This document shows positions 45,259 through 54,399 of a stretch of DNA of 64,000 nucleotides, one piece after another. The position numbers and the translations under genes were made by a program. How positions within the stretch are numbered: position 1 is the stretch's first letter; each line of letters starts with the position of its first letter. Below the pieces are notes generated by a model. It worked only from the letters and a program-made list of their open reading frames with translations. It ran no database searches and was not told the DNA's origin. Source of the stretch: JAFDBW01 sp963825575 (GTDB lineage Bacteria; Desulfobacterota; Desulfuromonadia; Desulfuromonadales; BM103); the NCBI GenBank assembly GCA_963825575.1, contig CAWGUB010000021.1, forward strand, positions 62,001 to 126,000, in the 5' to 3' direction.

Positions 45259-45996
45259 TCAATTTTTGAGGCGCTTCTGGTCAAAATCACCAACTCCGTC
45301 CTGGCGGGAGGACACCTCTTTGAGGAAACGGTCCCTGATGAATTTCTGCAATTGTTCGCTGTGCTCTTCGGGGATGTCGTCGAAGCCGACTCCAAAACCC
45401 TGAAAGTAGTTATTTTTCGCATCGGGTTCGATCGTGTACAGAACGGTTGATTTGACTTCAATTTCCGCGCATTGCCCAAACAGGGGAAAGACAACGGTTA
45501 ACCGGTCGCATTTTTTGAGTCTGGTGGGGGTTTTAAAAAAGAGCCCGTTCATACTGAGGCTCAATACGTCAGCCAGGATGAAGTCGTCCTCTTCAATGCT
45601 GTACATGCCGGGCAGCCTCACCTTGATCCGCAGGTTCTGGCGCGGGTGCTTTTCTACCTTGCGCTGGATGAATGAGAACAACCCGAAAAGTTCTAGCGGG
45701 ACCTCTATAATCTCATCCGGAGTCACGGCAACTTTTTCAACACCATCCTGCCTGAGTGCAACGCAGGGCAGTTCACCATTTTCAATGCTTGCCATGATGT
45801 TTTTGCCGAGGGCAAGGTCCGGGTTGGCCAGTACCCCCTCGCCGAGGACCAGCATACAGGGGTTGCTTTCTTCCAGGAAGGTAGCGACCTGTTCAGCACT
45901 GCGTGTCGATAGGACCCGGTAGCCCCAATGTTTTAGAATCGGTTCGATGGTTGCGAGCAGTTCGGCACGATTGTCTGCGACTAGGATACTTTTCAT
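45259..45996 (-). CDS. Pseudo-receiver - PilZ protein
   Basis: 245 residues. A receiver-like fold (1-110) begins MKSILVADNRAELL but has no Asp at the phosphorylation strand (CMLVLGEGV), so it is probably not phosphorylated. A PilZ domain (about 118-225) follows with the motifs RQNLR and SLSMNGLF and the end FGVGFDDIPEE. It most likely responds to c-di-GMP through the PilZ part; output unknown. Convergent with deoB. Confidence 0.8.
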   Translation of the reverse strand: MKSILVADNRAELLATIEPILKHWGYRVLSTRSAEQVATFLEESNPCMLVLGEGVLANPDLALGKNIMASIENGELPCVALRQDGVEKVAVTPDEIIEVPLELFGLFSFIQRKVEKHPRQNLRIKVRLPGMYSIEEDDFILADVLSLSMNGLFFKTPTRLKKCDRLTVVFPLFGQCAEIEVKSTVLYTIEPDAKNNYFQGFGVGFDDIPEEHSEQLQKFIRDRFLKEVSSRQDGVGDFDQKRLKN

Positions 45997-46597
45997 GGGT
46001 TGTTATTTTAAGACGAGACCTTAGTGAACTAACAATTTTTTATCTATAATTCCAATTCAAATGTTCTGCAATTTAACGTATTCAACGATCTGAGCAAAGG
46101 AGAAAATTTTATCCTGCGTAACCTGTCGTTATTGTTTGCGTCGGTATGTCGCTGATGCCTCAGATGCCTACGCGGTAGAGGTCAATGATGCCGTGCGACT
46201 ACGGCAGTTGCTCAGCGGAACCGTTAGGTCAGCTTGAGGTGTCCCCCAGTCAGAGCTGCGCATTATACTGTTTGACATGGGTTGTCGGGGCGGCAGGTGA
46301 GGCTGTTGTTATCATCTTTGGGATTATGGCGCTGAGTTGATGCCGCGTGTGGCACTGCCGGTCAAGTCGCCGGGCTGGAGGACCTGGTCGGCCAAGGAAC
46401 TTCTGGAAGATTGGTCCAGAGCACGGCAAGTCGAAAACCAGAATGCGGATGTCAAGCCGCTTTAGGAGCTTCGCCTCGAGTTGCGCTGAAAGGCTGCATG
46501 ACAGCTTGGCCCCGCTGAATGTGTGTGCGAGCCTGAAGAGCCAAACGGAACAATCAGGCAGCTCTTCAGGCCTTTGTTTGATACAATATCGGACGAG
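45997..46597 (+). other. Long region without an intact gene; possible degraded gene or RNA
   Basis: TATAAT at 46045-46050 and AAAGGAG at about 46097 precede a plus-strand frame reading CVTCRYCLRRYVADASDAY and on to LLSGTVRSA, which lacks a normal start codon and stops near 46240. Later frames are short. A terminator-like hairpin closes the stretch at 46531. This could be the remains of a small gene or an untranslated RNA. Confidence 0.3.
46531..46578 (+). terminator. Terminator-like hairpin without an upstream gene
   Basis: GCCTGAAGAGC (46531-46541) and GCTCTTCAGGC (46561-46571) form a perfect 11-bp stem with a 19-base loop, followed by CTTTGTTT on the plus strand only. It would end a rightward transcript from the preceding gene-free region. 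Confidence 0.5.
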
Positions 46598-47032
46598 TTA
46601 CTTTTTGTTTTTGCTTTTACTGCGGGCCGCTCGGGCCCTGGCTAGTTTCTCACCGAGACCGCGATCGATCGCCATCTGGCGGCGTTTATCAGAATAGTTT
46701 TTGGCTGCAAGCGACTGTGAACGGGGGATGTCGAACTGCTTGCGGTACTCCGATGCGGACATCTCGTGGGATGTTTTCAGATGGCGCGACAGGGTTTTGA
46801 ACCCTTTGCCACAAATCATGCAGAATATTTTGTCTTTGCCGAAAGCTTTTTTACGCGAGACAGCTGGCCCCTGCTCTTCTTCAACCTGGTCATTATTAAT
46901 GTCCCCTTTTTCTAGGTTGTTAAGAGCGTAATAGACATCATTCAGCTCAGCAACGAGCTCCTCTTTGGTCATGTTTGTTGTTGATGCATGTGCTGCGACG
47001 ATATCTGCTGCCATTTCCAGAATTGTTGCCAT
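46598..47032 (-). CDS. Ros/MucR family zinc-finger transcriptional regulator
   Basis: 144 residues. The prokaryotic C2H2 finger is C-x2-C-x9-H-x4-H in CMICGKGFKTLSRHLKTSH (about 71-89), followed by the family tail SEYRKQFDIPRSQSLAAKNYSDKRR and a lysine/arginine-rich end. The N-terminal half is a helical oligomerisation region. MucR-type proteins bind AT-rich promoters as global silencers or activators. Its own upstream DNA, shared with the divergent dgt gene, is AT-rich, which would suit autoregulation (inference). Confidence 0.88.
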   Translation of the reverse strand: MATILEMAADIVAAHASTTNMTKEELVAELNDVYYALNNLEKGDINNDQVEEEQGPAVSRKKAFGKDKIFCMICGKGFKTLSRHLKTSHEMSASEYRKQFDIPRSQSLAAKNYSDKRRQMAIDRGLGEKLARARAARSKSKNKK

Positions 47033-47251
47033 GCTCTCCTCCAGTTGTTAGAAAATGTTATGTTCCGTGGCCGTTTGAGAAAGCCAACTATAGTAATACA
47101 ATGGTTTTATGTATAATCAAGCCTGAAAATTATATTAATCGTGATATTAACTATTCTGTGTTCGGGTCTTGTTGTCATGACTAAAATTTTAATTTCACTG
47201 TTCTTGTAACGGCTCTGCTGCTTATATATCTGTTCCTTCCGGAGATGATAA

Positions 47252-48292
47252 ATGATTATAAGAGAGGTTATTGAATCCGCTGAAAAAAACATGCTCTGTG
47301 ATCGTGCCTGTCATAGTCTTGCATCGAGAGGACGGAAGATTGCTGAGGAAGCCTGTCCGGTCAGGACGATTTTTCAGGTTGACCGGGATAGAATTCTACA
47401 CAGCAAGGCTTTTCGCAGGCTTAAATACAAGACCCAGGTTTTCCTCTCCCCCGAGGGTGACCACTATCGTACCCGTTTAACCCATACCCTTGAAGTAAGC
47501 CAGATTGCCAGAACTATGGCCAGAGCTTTACGCTTGAATGAAGACCTTACTGAGGCGATTGCCCTCGGCCATGATCTGGGACACACGCCCTTTGGTCATG
47601 CCGGAGAGCGAGTCCTGGCTGAACTCCTGCCGGATGGCTTCCATCACGTGAACCAGAGCCTGAGGGTCGTCGAGCGATTGGAGAAAAATGGCGCCGGGTT
47701 GAACCTTTCCTGGGAGGTCCTGGATGGGATACTGCATCATTCTAAAGGGAGAGGAGCCCTGTTGGGGAGGAACCCGGCTGATCTGCCGATAACACTTGAA
47801 GGCCAACTGGTCCGCCTTTCTGACGTCATCGCCTATGTCAATCACGACCTCGATGATGCGATCCGCGGTGGACTGGTCCGTTCTGATGATGTGCCGCAGC
47901 ATTTGCGGGCGGCCCTCGGGATCAAGAATTCCCAGCGGCTGAACACTATGGTCACAGACCTGATTGAGACGACTCTTGCCTCAGGCTGTAAATCCATCCA
48001 GCTTTCTGCCCCCATCGCTGATCAGGTGGCTGAACTCCGGGACTGGCTGCATGCCAATGTCTACCGATCTCATGCCATTGAAGACGAGTTCCGCAAAGCC
48101 AGTCGGGTGCTCAGGGAGCTGTTTGTATATTTCGTCGATAATCCTGAAAATTTGTCACTTTACGGCGGCGGCGAAGCCCATGAAGAGGGAACAGAAGTTA
48201 TCGTGGCTGATTTCCTGGCAGGTATGACTGACCGCTATGCCATGAACCTCTACCAGAAGCTTTTTTTCCCGCAACCGTGGAAGGCGATTTGA
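47252..48292 (+). CDS. dgt: Deoxyguanosinetriphosphate triphosphohydrolase-like protein
   Basis: 346 residues. The HD-domain core reads RTRLTHTLEVSQIARTMARAL and ALGHDLGHTPFGHAGERVL, with a second conserved stretch LVRLSDVIAYVNHDLDDAI. It belongs to the shorter, type 2 dNTPase group that hydrolyses dNTPs to nucleoside and triphosphate. GGAG before ATG 47252. Divergent from the mucR-like gene. Confidence 0.92.
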   Translation: MIIREVIESAEKNMLCDRACHSLASRGRKIAEEACPVRTIFQVDRDRILHSKAFRRLKYKTQVFLSPEGDHYRTRLTHTLEVSQIARTMARALRLNEDLTEAIALGHDLGHTPFGHAGERVLAELLPDGFHHVNQSLRVVERLEKNGAGLNLSWEVLDGILHHSKGRGALLGRNPADLPITLEGQLVRLSDVIAYVNHDLDDAIRGGLVRSDDVPQHLRAALGIKNSQRLNTMVTDLIETTLASGCKSIQLSAPIADQVAELRDWLHANVYRSHAIEDEFRKASRVLRELFVYFVDNPENLSLYGGGEAHEEGTEVIVADFLAGMTDRYAMNLYQKLFFPQPWKAI

Positions 48293-48505
48293 CAGCAGCT
48301 GTATGGCTTCAGGGCCACAGGGACGGGAGGGAATAACCCTTCTCGCTTTGCATCTTTCCAGCCTTGAGACTTTATGCCCTGTCTCTTCATGTAAGCTTGA
48401 CACTTGAGAAGGCAATATGATAGTTTTTTAGCGCCTTTACGGCTATTTGCCAGATGTTGCATCAGAAATTTACGCAATGCGGGCTGAAGGAATAAGGAGA
48501 TTGGC

Positions 48506-49684
48506 ATGAGCAAGAAACTGCTGTTGGCCGACGACAGTATAACGATTCAGAAAGTCATCCAGATCACCTTTGCACATGAGGATTATGATCTGACCATTAC
48601 CGACAACGGTGACGCTGCTCTGGCCAAGGCCCGGGAGCTTAAACCTGATCTGGTCATGGCGGACGTGTATATGCCAGGCAAGAACGGTTACGAGTTGGCC
48701 ACTGCCATTAAACAGGATCCTGCTCTGCAAAATACCCCGGTACTGCTTCTGGCCGGCTCGTTTGAACCCTTTGATGAAGAGAAGGCCAGGAGTTGCCAGG
48801 CGGACGCCTGGATCGAGAAGCCCTTTGAATCACAGAATCTGATTGACAAGGTTGCCGAATTGTTAAGTTCTGCCCCTTCTGCAGCCCCTGAGCCGCAACC
48901 GGTCGCCGCGGCGGAACCTGCTCAGGAGGAATCTCCCCTGGCTGATTTTGACCAGCCTCTCACTACGGATCGTGAAGTTGCTGCAGAGCCAGAAGATGCG
49001 TTCGGTGATATCTCTTTTGCGGAAGAGACACAGGCTTTTGCTCCCGAGCCAATCGCTGCAGCAGATGACTGGAGTGATGTTGCGGCAGAACCTGAAGCCG
49101 CCACACCTGCAGTTGAAGAGACTTATGAGGTTGTCGAAGAGCCTGTCTCGGAGATCGCGGAAGATTTCAGCTTTGCTGAAGATACCCCGGTCGCCACAGG
49201 AGAGACTGAATCGCTGGGCGAAGGAGTCGATCTCGCTGCATTCGACATGACAGAAGAAGAGATCATGCCGCTCGGTGAGGATGATATCCTCGGTGCAGAA
49301 GATCTCGAACCTGTTCCTCCGGAGCAGACGCTTGCGGCATGGTCCCGTGATTCTGCCCCCGAAGAAGAGATCTTTACCGAACCGGCGGAGCAGATAGACG
49401 CCGTCGAAAAAGACGTCTTCGCTGCAGAAGAAATGGCTTTTGTCGAGGAGCCGGCCGTAGAATTGGCCCCCGCTGCAGCTGCGGCGTCCATGGTTGATGT
49501 GGAAGCAAAGGCTGCGGCTTTAAACGAGAGCGAGATCGAACAGATTATCGAAAAGGTCGTGACCAAAGTTGTTGAAAAACTGGCTGGATCGATACTTGAG
49601 CGAGTTGCCTGGGAGGTGGTTCCCGACCTGGCAGAAAGCCTGATTCGAGAAGAGATTCGCAAGATCAAGGATGCTGCCGCCTGA
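48506..49684 (+). CDS. Receiver-domain protein with long acidic linker (FrzS-like layout)
   Basis: 392 residues. A receiver domain (1-120) has MADVYMPG (Asp about 55), LLLAGSF and WIEKPFESQ (Lys about 105). Residues about 125-330 are a low-complexity chain dominated by A, E, P and D (VAAEPEDAFGD, then VEEPVSEIAED). The last 60 residues are amphipathic helices (SEIEQIIEKVVTKVVEKLAGS) that may dimerise or dock. The layout recalls FrzS-type polarity or motility regulators. No output domain. AAGGAG lies before the ATG, and valS follows behind a terminator. Confidence 0.8.
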   Translation: MSKKLLLADDSITIQKVIQITFAHEDYDLTITDNGDAALAKARELKPDLVMADVYMPGKNGYELATAIKQDPALQNTPVLLLAGSFEPFDEEKARSCQADAWIEKPFESQNLIDKVAELLSSAPSAAPEPQPVAAAEPAQEESPLADFDQPLTTDREVAAEPEDAFGDISFAEETQAFAPEPIAAADDWSDVAAEPEAATPAVEETYEVVEEPVSEIAEDFSFAEDTPVATGETESLGEGVDLAAFDMTEEEIMPLGEDDILGAEDLEPVPPEQTLAAWSRDSAPEEEIFTEPAEQIDAVEKDVFAAEEMAFVEEPAVELAPAAAAASMVDVEAKAAALNESEIEQIIEKVVTKVVEKLAGSILERVAWEVVPDLAESLIREEIRKIKDAAA

Positions 49685-49714
49685 TAACAGGCCAGACTCA
49701 ATAGATTGACGCGT

Positions 49715-49749
49715 GAAATGGGGATTGCTAAAATCCCCATTTCCTTTTG
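49715..49749 (+). terminator. Intrinsic terminator between receiver gene and valS
   Basis: GAAATGGGGATT (49715-49726) pairs with AATCCCCATTTC (49732-49743) around five bases, followed by CTTTTG. Confidence 0.75.
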
Positions 49750-49795
49750 TCGGATAAAAATTCACACAATGTCACACTGGAAGGATGCAACACCG

Positions 49796-52453
49796 ATGGA
49801 AGAGAAGTTGAACAAGGGTTATGAGCCGCATGATGTCGAGCGCAAGTGGTATCAGGAGTGGGAGACCAGTGGTTATTTTCGTGCCGATGAAAACTCGGCA
49901 AAGCCGCATTACTCGATTGTAATCCCACCACCTAATGTTACCGGTGTGCTGCACATGGGGCACGCCCTGAACAATACCCTGCAGGATATCCTCTGTCGCT
50001 GGAAGCGCATGTGCGGCTGTGAAGTACTCTGGATGCCGGGTACTGACCATGCCGGCATTGCGACCCAGAACGTGGTTGAAAAGCAGTTGGATGCTGAAGG
50101 CACAGACCGGCATGCTATCGGTCGCGAGCCCTTTATTGAGAGGGTCTGGCAATGGCGTGAAGAGTCCGGCGGACAGATCATCGAACAGCTCAAACGGCTC
50201 GGGGCTTCCTGTGACTGGGAGCGTGAACGTTTTACCATGGATGAAGGGCTCTCCACGGCGGTCAGGGAGGTTTTTGTCCGTCTCTACGAAGACGGCCTGA
50301 TCTATCGTGCCAATCGTCTGATCAACTGGTGCCCGCGCTGTCATACCGCCTTGTCGGACCTGGAGGTTGAGCACGAGGACAAGAAGGGCCATTTATGGCA
50401 CCTTCGTTACCCGGTGACTGGTACCGACCGTTTTATGGTTGTGGCAACCACGCGCCCGGAAACAATGCTCGGTGATACGGCTGTTGCTGTTCACCCCGAG
50501 GATGAGCGTTACCGGGACCTGGTCGGCAAGAAGGTGCTCTTGCCGTTGGTCAATCGTGAAATTCCGATCGTTGCCGATGAATACGTGGACAAGGATTTCG
50601 GCAGCGGGGCGGTGAAAATTACTCCGGCCCATGATTTCAACGATTTTGAACTGGGAAAACGACACAACCTGGAGAAGATCAATATCTTTGACGAGTCAGG
50701 TATCGTTAATGAAAATGGCGGCCCTTACCAGGGCCAGGAGCGCTACGAGGCACGCGCCAACGTCGTTGCCGACCTTGAGAATCAGGGCCTGCTGGAGAAA
50801 ATCGACAGCTACGAAAACGCTGTCGGCGAGTGTTACCGTTGCAAAACTGTGATCGAGCCTTATCTCTCCCTGCAATGGTACGTCAAGGTCGGCCCCCTGG
50901 CTGAAGAGGCGATCAAGGCTGTGCAGCAGGGCGATACCCGAATTGTCCCTCAACAGTGGGAAAAAACCTATTTCGAGTGGATGTTCAATCTCCAGGACTG
51001 GTGCATCAGCCGGCAGATCTGGTGGGGGCACCGGATTCCGGTCTGGTATTGCGAGGATTGCGAGGAATTGACGGTCAGTCGTACGGATGCCTCGGTTTGT
51101 GCTTCCTGTGGGAGCGCAGACATCCGTCAGGACACCGATGTCCTCGACACCTGGTTTTCATCGGCTCTCTGGCCTTTCTCGACCATGGGCTGGCCTGATC
51201 AGACCGACACGCTGAAGAAGTTTTACCCGACTTCCTGCCTGGTCACCGGCTTCGACATCCTGTTCTTCTGGGTGGCGCGCATGATGATGATGGGTCTCAA
51301 GTTTATGCAGGACGTGCCCTTCAAGGACGTCTATATCCACGCCCTGGTGCGCGATGCCCAGGGTCAGAAGATGAGCAAGAGCAAAGGCAACGTGATCGAT
51401 CCGCTGCATGTCATCGATGAGTACGGCGCGGATGCCTTCCGCTTTACTCTAACCTCGTTCGCAGCAATGGGGCGTGACATCAAGCTTTCCACCGAGAGAA
51501 TCGCCGGTTACCGGAATTTCTGCAACAAACTCTGGAATGCCAGCCGTTTCGCCCTGATGAATCTCGAAGATTTCGATCCGTCCGGAATCGACCTGAGCGA
51601 CCTTAACCTGTCCGATGCCGATCGCTGGATTCTGACTCGCCTGGAGGAAACCATCCGTCAGACCGGCCAGGCTCTCGACGATTACAAATTCAACGAAGCA
51701 GCCAGCGCTCTCTATGCCTTTACCTGGCACAACTTCTGTGACTGGTACATTGAAATGGCCAAGGATGACCTCTATGGAGATGATCCGCAGGCCAGGGCAA
51801 GGGTGCAGAGCGTCCTGTTTACTGTGCTCGAGCAGCTGCTACGTCTGCTGCACCCGTTCATGCCTTTTATTACCGAAGAAATCTGGCAGGTTCTGCCTGG
51901 TGAGCGCCCCTGTATTACGATCATGCAGGCTGAATTCCCGGACGGAACCGGTTTGCCGACAGATACCGCGGGCGCTGAACGGATGGAGCTGGTCATGGAG
52001 GTCATCCGGGCAATCCGGAACATCCGTGGCGAGATGGATGTCCCGCCCGGCAGACAGGTGGCGGCCTTGCTCAACTGTAAAACCGACCGCTCGAGGGAGA
52101 TTCTCGAAGAGGGCAGCGCTGCCATCCGCGTGCTTGGCAAGGTCGGCGAGCTGACCATCGGCCAGAATCTCACTCCGCCGGAGCAATCTGCCACCCAGGT
52201 TGCCGGTGATGTGGAAATCTCTCTGCCGTTGGCCGGCCTGGTGGATGTTGCCGAAGAGGAAAAGCGTTTGCAGAAAGAAATCGCCAAAGTCCAGAAGGAC
52301 GTCGACCTCTTCACCAGGAAGCTGTCAAACGAGAAATTCGTCGCTAACGCCCCGGCACAAGTTCTTGAGAAGGATCGTGGCAAGCTCAAGGATGCCGAGG
52401 AGAAAATGGCGGTGTTGCAGGAAAGCCTGGGGAAGATCCAGACGTTGAAATAG
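49796..52453 (+). CDS. valS: Valyl-tRNA synthetase
   Basis: 885 residues, a normal ValS length. Class I motif HMGH in PPPNVTGVLHMGHALNN (about residue 45), the editing domain (TTRPETMLGDTAVAV), KMSKSKGNVIDP (about 525), the anticodon-binding domain, and a C-terminal coiled coil (AEEEKRLQKEIAKVQKDVDLF). Start choice: ATG 49796 (MEEKLNKGYEP) has GGAAGGA upstream; ATG 49769 lacks a ribosome site and lies just after the terminator stem. Confidence 0.96.
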   Translation: MEEKLNKGYEPHDVERKWYQEWETSGYFRADENSAKPHYSIVIPPPNVTGVLHMGHALNNTLQDILCRWKRMCGCEVLWMPGTDHAGIATQNVVEKQLDAEGTDRHAIGREPFIERVWQWREESGGQIIEQLKRLGASCDWERERFTMDEGLSTAVREVFVRLYEDGLIYRANRLINWCPRCHTALSDLEVEHEDKKGHLWHLRYPVTGTDRFMVVATTRPETMLGDTAVAVHPEDERYRDLVGKKVLLPLVNREIPIVADEYVDKDFGSGAVKITPAHDFNDFELGKRHNLEKINIFDESGIVNENGGPYQGQERYEARANVVADLENQGLLEKIDSYENAVGECYRCKTVIEPYLSLQWYVKVGPLAEEAIKAVQQGDTRIVPQQWEKTYFEWMFNLQDWCISRQIWWGHRIPVWYCEDCEELTVSRTDASVCASCGSADIRQDTDVLDTWFSSALWPFSTMGWPDQTDTLKKFYPTSCLVTGFDILFFWVARMMMMGLKFMQDVPFKDVYIHALVRDAQGQKMSKSKGNVIDPLHVIDEYGADAFRFTLTSFAAMGRDIKLSTERIAGYRNFCNKLWNASRFALMNLEDFDPSGIDLSDLNLSDADRWILTRLEETIRQTGQALDDYKFNEAASALYAFTWHNFCDWYIEMAKDDLYGDDPQARARVQSVLFTVLEQLLRLLHPFMPFITEEIWQVLPGERPCITIMQAEFPDGTGLPTDTAGAERMELVMEVIRAIRNIRGEMDVPPGRQVAALLNCKTDRSREILEEGSAAIRVLGKVGELTIGQNLTPPEQSATQVAGDVEISLPLAGLVDVAEEEKRLQKEIAKVQKDVDLFTRKLSNEKFVANAPAQVLEKDRGKLKDAEEKMAVLQESLGKIQTLK

Positions 52454-53024
52454 CCGTGGCTTCACCGGTGAACTGGGACAGCAGACGGTCAGTCCCAAGC
52501 TTGCCAAGCTCCACAACAGGCAGCAGGATATTGCAGCATTAATATCAGATGGTTACATTTTTTTCTGTAATGTTCGGTGTCTTATGGTTCTTTTTGGTGG
52601 GCTTGCAACGGCCATTGTGAATTGTGCCTTACAAGATACATCCCTTTGAAGAAAGATAGTGTCATGGCCGGTAGCTTGTCTGCATTATGGCAGTCGTCAT
52701 TTCCCTGCTCAGGCAGGTGTAATCGTTAGCAAGATTAGCCTGGAACGGCAAGAGCTCTCCCCGATTGATGTCATAGACCCTCTCATCCAAATTCAATTGT
52801 AGTTTTCCACTGGTCAGGAAAAGACAGGCAATAACATTTCCTGTGTGAGACTCGCCACTCAACACCGTGCCAGAACCCGTCGCGAAAGATGGGCTCCAAA
52901 TCCTTCTTGACAGGAGAAGGAAAAGAGTGGGAATAGCCGGTGTTGTTGAGGATGATGCGGCGAAGTTTCAGATTTTTCTTGGTGTTCTGTTATTGAAGAA
53001 GAAATAAACTTGTAGACTGTCGAA
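52454..53024 (-). pseudogene. Gene-poor stretch with probable degraded minus-strand gene (about 52662-52990)
   Basis: Just after valS is a perfect palindrome TTCACCGGTGAA (52461-52472). On the minus strand, a frame ending at 52662 reads GNVIACLFLTSGKLQLNLDE and on to GELLPFQANLAND, which looks like a cupin-type beta-barrel fragment. Upstream of it another frame reads LRRIILNNTGYSHSFPS and on to IFRDGFWHGVEWR. Neither has a proper start. They look like two out-of-frame pieces of one lost gene; family not identified. Confidence 0.3.
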
Positions 53025-53648
53025 ATGATAACTCCACTCATACAGGGCTTCTCTCTTGGCGCCAGTCTAATTATTGCAATCGGCAGTCAGAATGCATTTG
53101 TCCTTCGCCAGGGATTAAGGAAGGAACATGTCTTTACCATCTGCACAATCTGCTTTCTGTGCGATGCGTTGCTGATTCTCCTGGGTGTCGGCGGCTTCGG
53201 CAGCTTTGTCGCGTCGTCGCAAAAGCTTATGCTGATTGCTCGCTGGGGTGGCGCAATATTCCTTTTCTTTTATGGCGTGCGATCTTTCCTTGCAGCGTTC
53301 AAGTCAGAAACTCTAATCGCTGATGATTCGCAGAGCGTTGCTCAAGGATTGGCCTGGGCAGTAGCGACCACCTTCGCTTTGACCCTTCTCAACCCGCATG
53401 TCTATCTCGACACGGTTATCCTCCTTGGCAGCATTGCTGGGCAGCTTCCTGAAAGGGAAAGAGCAGCTTTTGCCATTGGTGCGGTCTGTGCCTCGATGCT
53501 CTGGTTTTATGGTCTCGGCTATGGTTCCCGCATTCTGGCGCCTCTGTTTCGTAAACAGATCGCATGGAAAGTCCTCGATGTAGCGATCGGTGGTGTTATG
53601 TGGTTAATCGCTGGCAGCCTGCTTTTGCCAATTTTCACGGTAAAGTAA
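53025..53648 (+). CDS. LysE/ArgO family amino-acid exporter
   Basis: 207 residues, six membrane spans. Family motifs are FSLGASLIIAIGSQNAFVLRQGL at the N-terminus and the central TTFALTLLNPHVYLDTVILLG, both highly typical of ArgO/LysE basic-amino-acid exporters. Exports arginine or lysine across the inner membrane; which one cannot be read from the sequence. No ArgP/LysG-type regulator is adjacent. Confidence 0.9.
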   Translation: MITPLIQGFSLGASLIIAIGSQNAFVLRQGLRKEHVFTICTICFLCDALLILLGVGGFGSFVASSQKLMLIARWGGAIFLFFYGVRSFLAAFKSETLIADDSQSVAQGLAWAVATTFALTLLNPHVYLDTVILLGSIAGQLPERERAAFAIGAVCASMLWFYGLGYGSRILAPLFRKQIAWKVLDVAIGGVMWLIAGSLLLPIFTVK

Positions 53649-53711
53649 GGCCATTTTCTTATAGGCCAGTTATCCACGACACCGACGATATCCCTGCTCT
53701 AAATACAGAAC

Positions 53712-53751
53712 GACCTAACCAACGATAATCAAAAATGGTTAGGCCGTTTTT
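53712..53751 (+). terminator. Intrinsic terminator after exporter gene
   Basis: CCTAACCA (53714-53721) pairs with TGGTTAGG (53736-53743), extended by one further pair after a mismatch, and is followed by CCGTTTTT. Confidence 0.7.
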
Positions 53752-53790
53752 GACGTTTTGACAGTAATCTGAGACAGAACAATGTTGCGC

Positions 53791-53967
53791 TTAAGCGGGA
53801 GTCCAATAGCAACGTTTCGGCGAAACTATCTTTTCTTCCTTTTTTAATTGTGCCATTGCTTTATCAACAGCTTTTCTGTCGAGGTCTCCCAATTCAGAAA
53901 TCTTCCCAGCATTGAGAGGCTGACCCTCGGCGCGCATAACTGCTAAAACTTTTTCTTTAACATCCAT
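53791..53967 (-). CDS. 58-residue winged-helix-like small protein
   Basis: From ATG 53967, with AAGGAG seven bases upstream, the minus strand encodes MDVKEKVLAVMRAEGQPLNA and then GKISELGDLDRKAVDKAMAQ, ending CYWTPA. Three predicted helices plus a C-terminal beta hairpin (IVSPKRCYW) are the shape of a minimal winged helix of the kind found as small DNA-binding or FeoC-like proteins. It lies 60 bases downstream of the PPOX gene on the same strand, so it is probably co-transcribed. The function is not known. Confidence 0.7.
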   Translation of the reverse strand: MDVKEKVLAVMRAEGQPLNAGKISELGDLDRKAVDKAMAQLKKEEKIVSPKRCYWTPA

Positions 53968-54027
53968 AACAATACTCCTTGAAACGATAGACGTTATAAA
54001 AATGATTCTTTCTGCGACAAAAACACG

Positions 54028-54399
54028 TTACCAAGTCTGAATAGCGGAATCAATGGTAACGGCAACCGTCGCTCTTAGCCAACTAAACTTTTCTTTCAAG
54101 ACGTCATAATCAGGCCCAGAAGTTATAAATTCGGCTTTGCCCTTGATTAAAAAACCGGCTCCAGCGCCGTGCAAACCTTTAACCTTGCTGCTTGCGATTG
54201 TGATTAACACCTCAGGGTTATATTTAATATTTTCTTCTGTCTTGTGCATATAGCCTGCGGGAATCAGAAAACGCCCTTCTGGTGAGATACGGATGTAGGT
54301 ATTCCAGGTATTGACCATATGAGGCCCGTCCTTACCCAACGTTGCAATCGCAACGACGCCATCCTTCTTGAGCATTTCAAGCAATTTTTCAGAGATCAT
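54028..54399 (-). CDS. Pyridoxamine 5'-phosphate oxidase family (FMN-binding) protein
   Basis: 123 residues with the split beta-barrel pattern: KDGVVAIATLGKDGPHMVNTWNTYIRI, then FLIPAGYMHKTEENIKYNPEVLITIAS and GFLIKGKAEFITSG. This matches small PPOX-like flavin or heme-binding proteins rather than true PdxH. ATG 54399 has AAAGGTG upstream; a GTG three codons earlier is the alternative. Codon use here is more AT-rich than in neighbours, which could indicate transfer together with the small downstream gene. Confidence 0.8.
   Translation of the reverse strand: MISEKLLEMLKKDGVVAIATLGKDGPHMVNTWNTYIRISPEGRFLIPAGYMHKTEENIKYNPEVLITIASSKVKGLHGAGAGFLIKGKAEFITSGPDYDVLKEKFSWLRATVAVTIDSAIQTW

Noticed and set aside
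46347..46697. Plus-strand frame of 116 codons overlapping the mucR-like gene
   Set aside because: Arg/Ser-rich composition, no ribosome site and an antisense overlap with a clear zinc-finger gene: a shadow frame.
48250..48465. Minus-strand frame of about 70 codons with the segment SYCLLKCQAYMKRQGIKSQGW
   Set aside because: No ribosome site before its ATG and it overlaps the 3' end of dgt; kept only as a very weak possibility.
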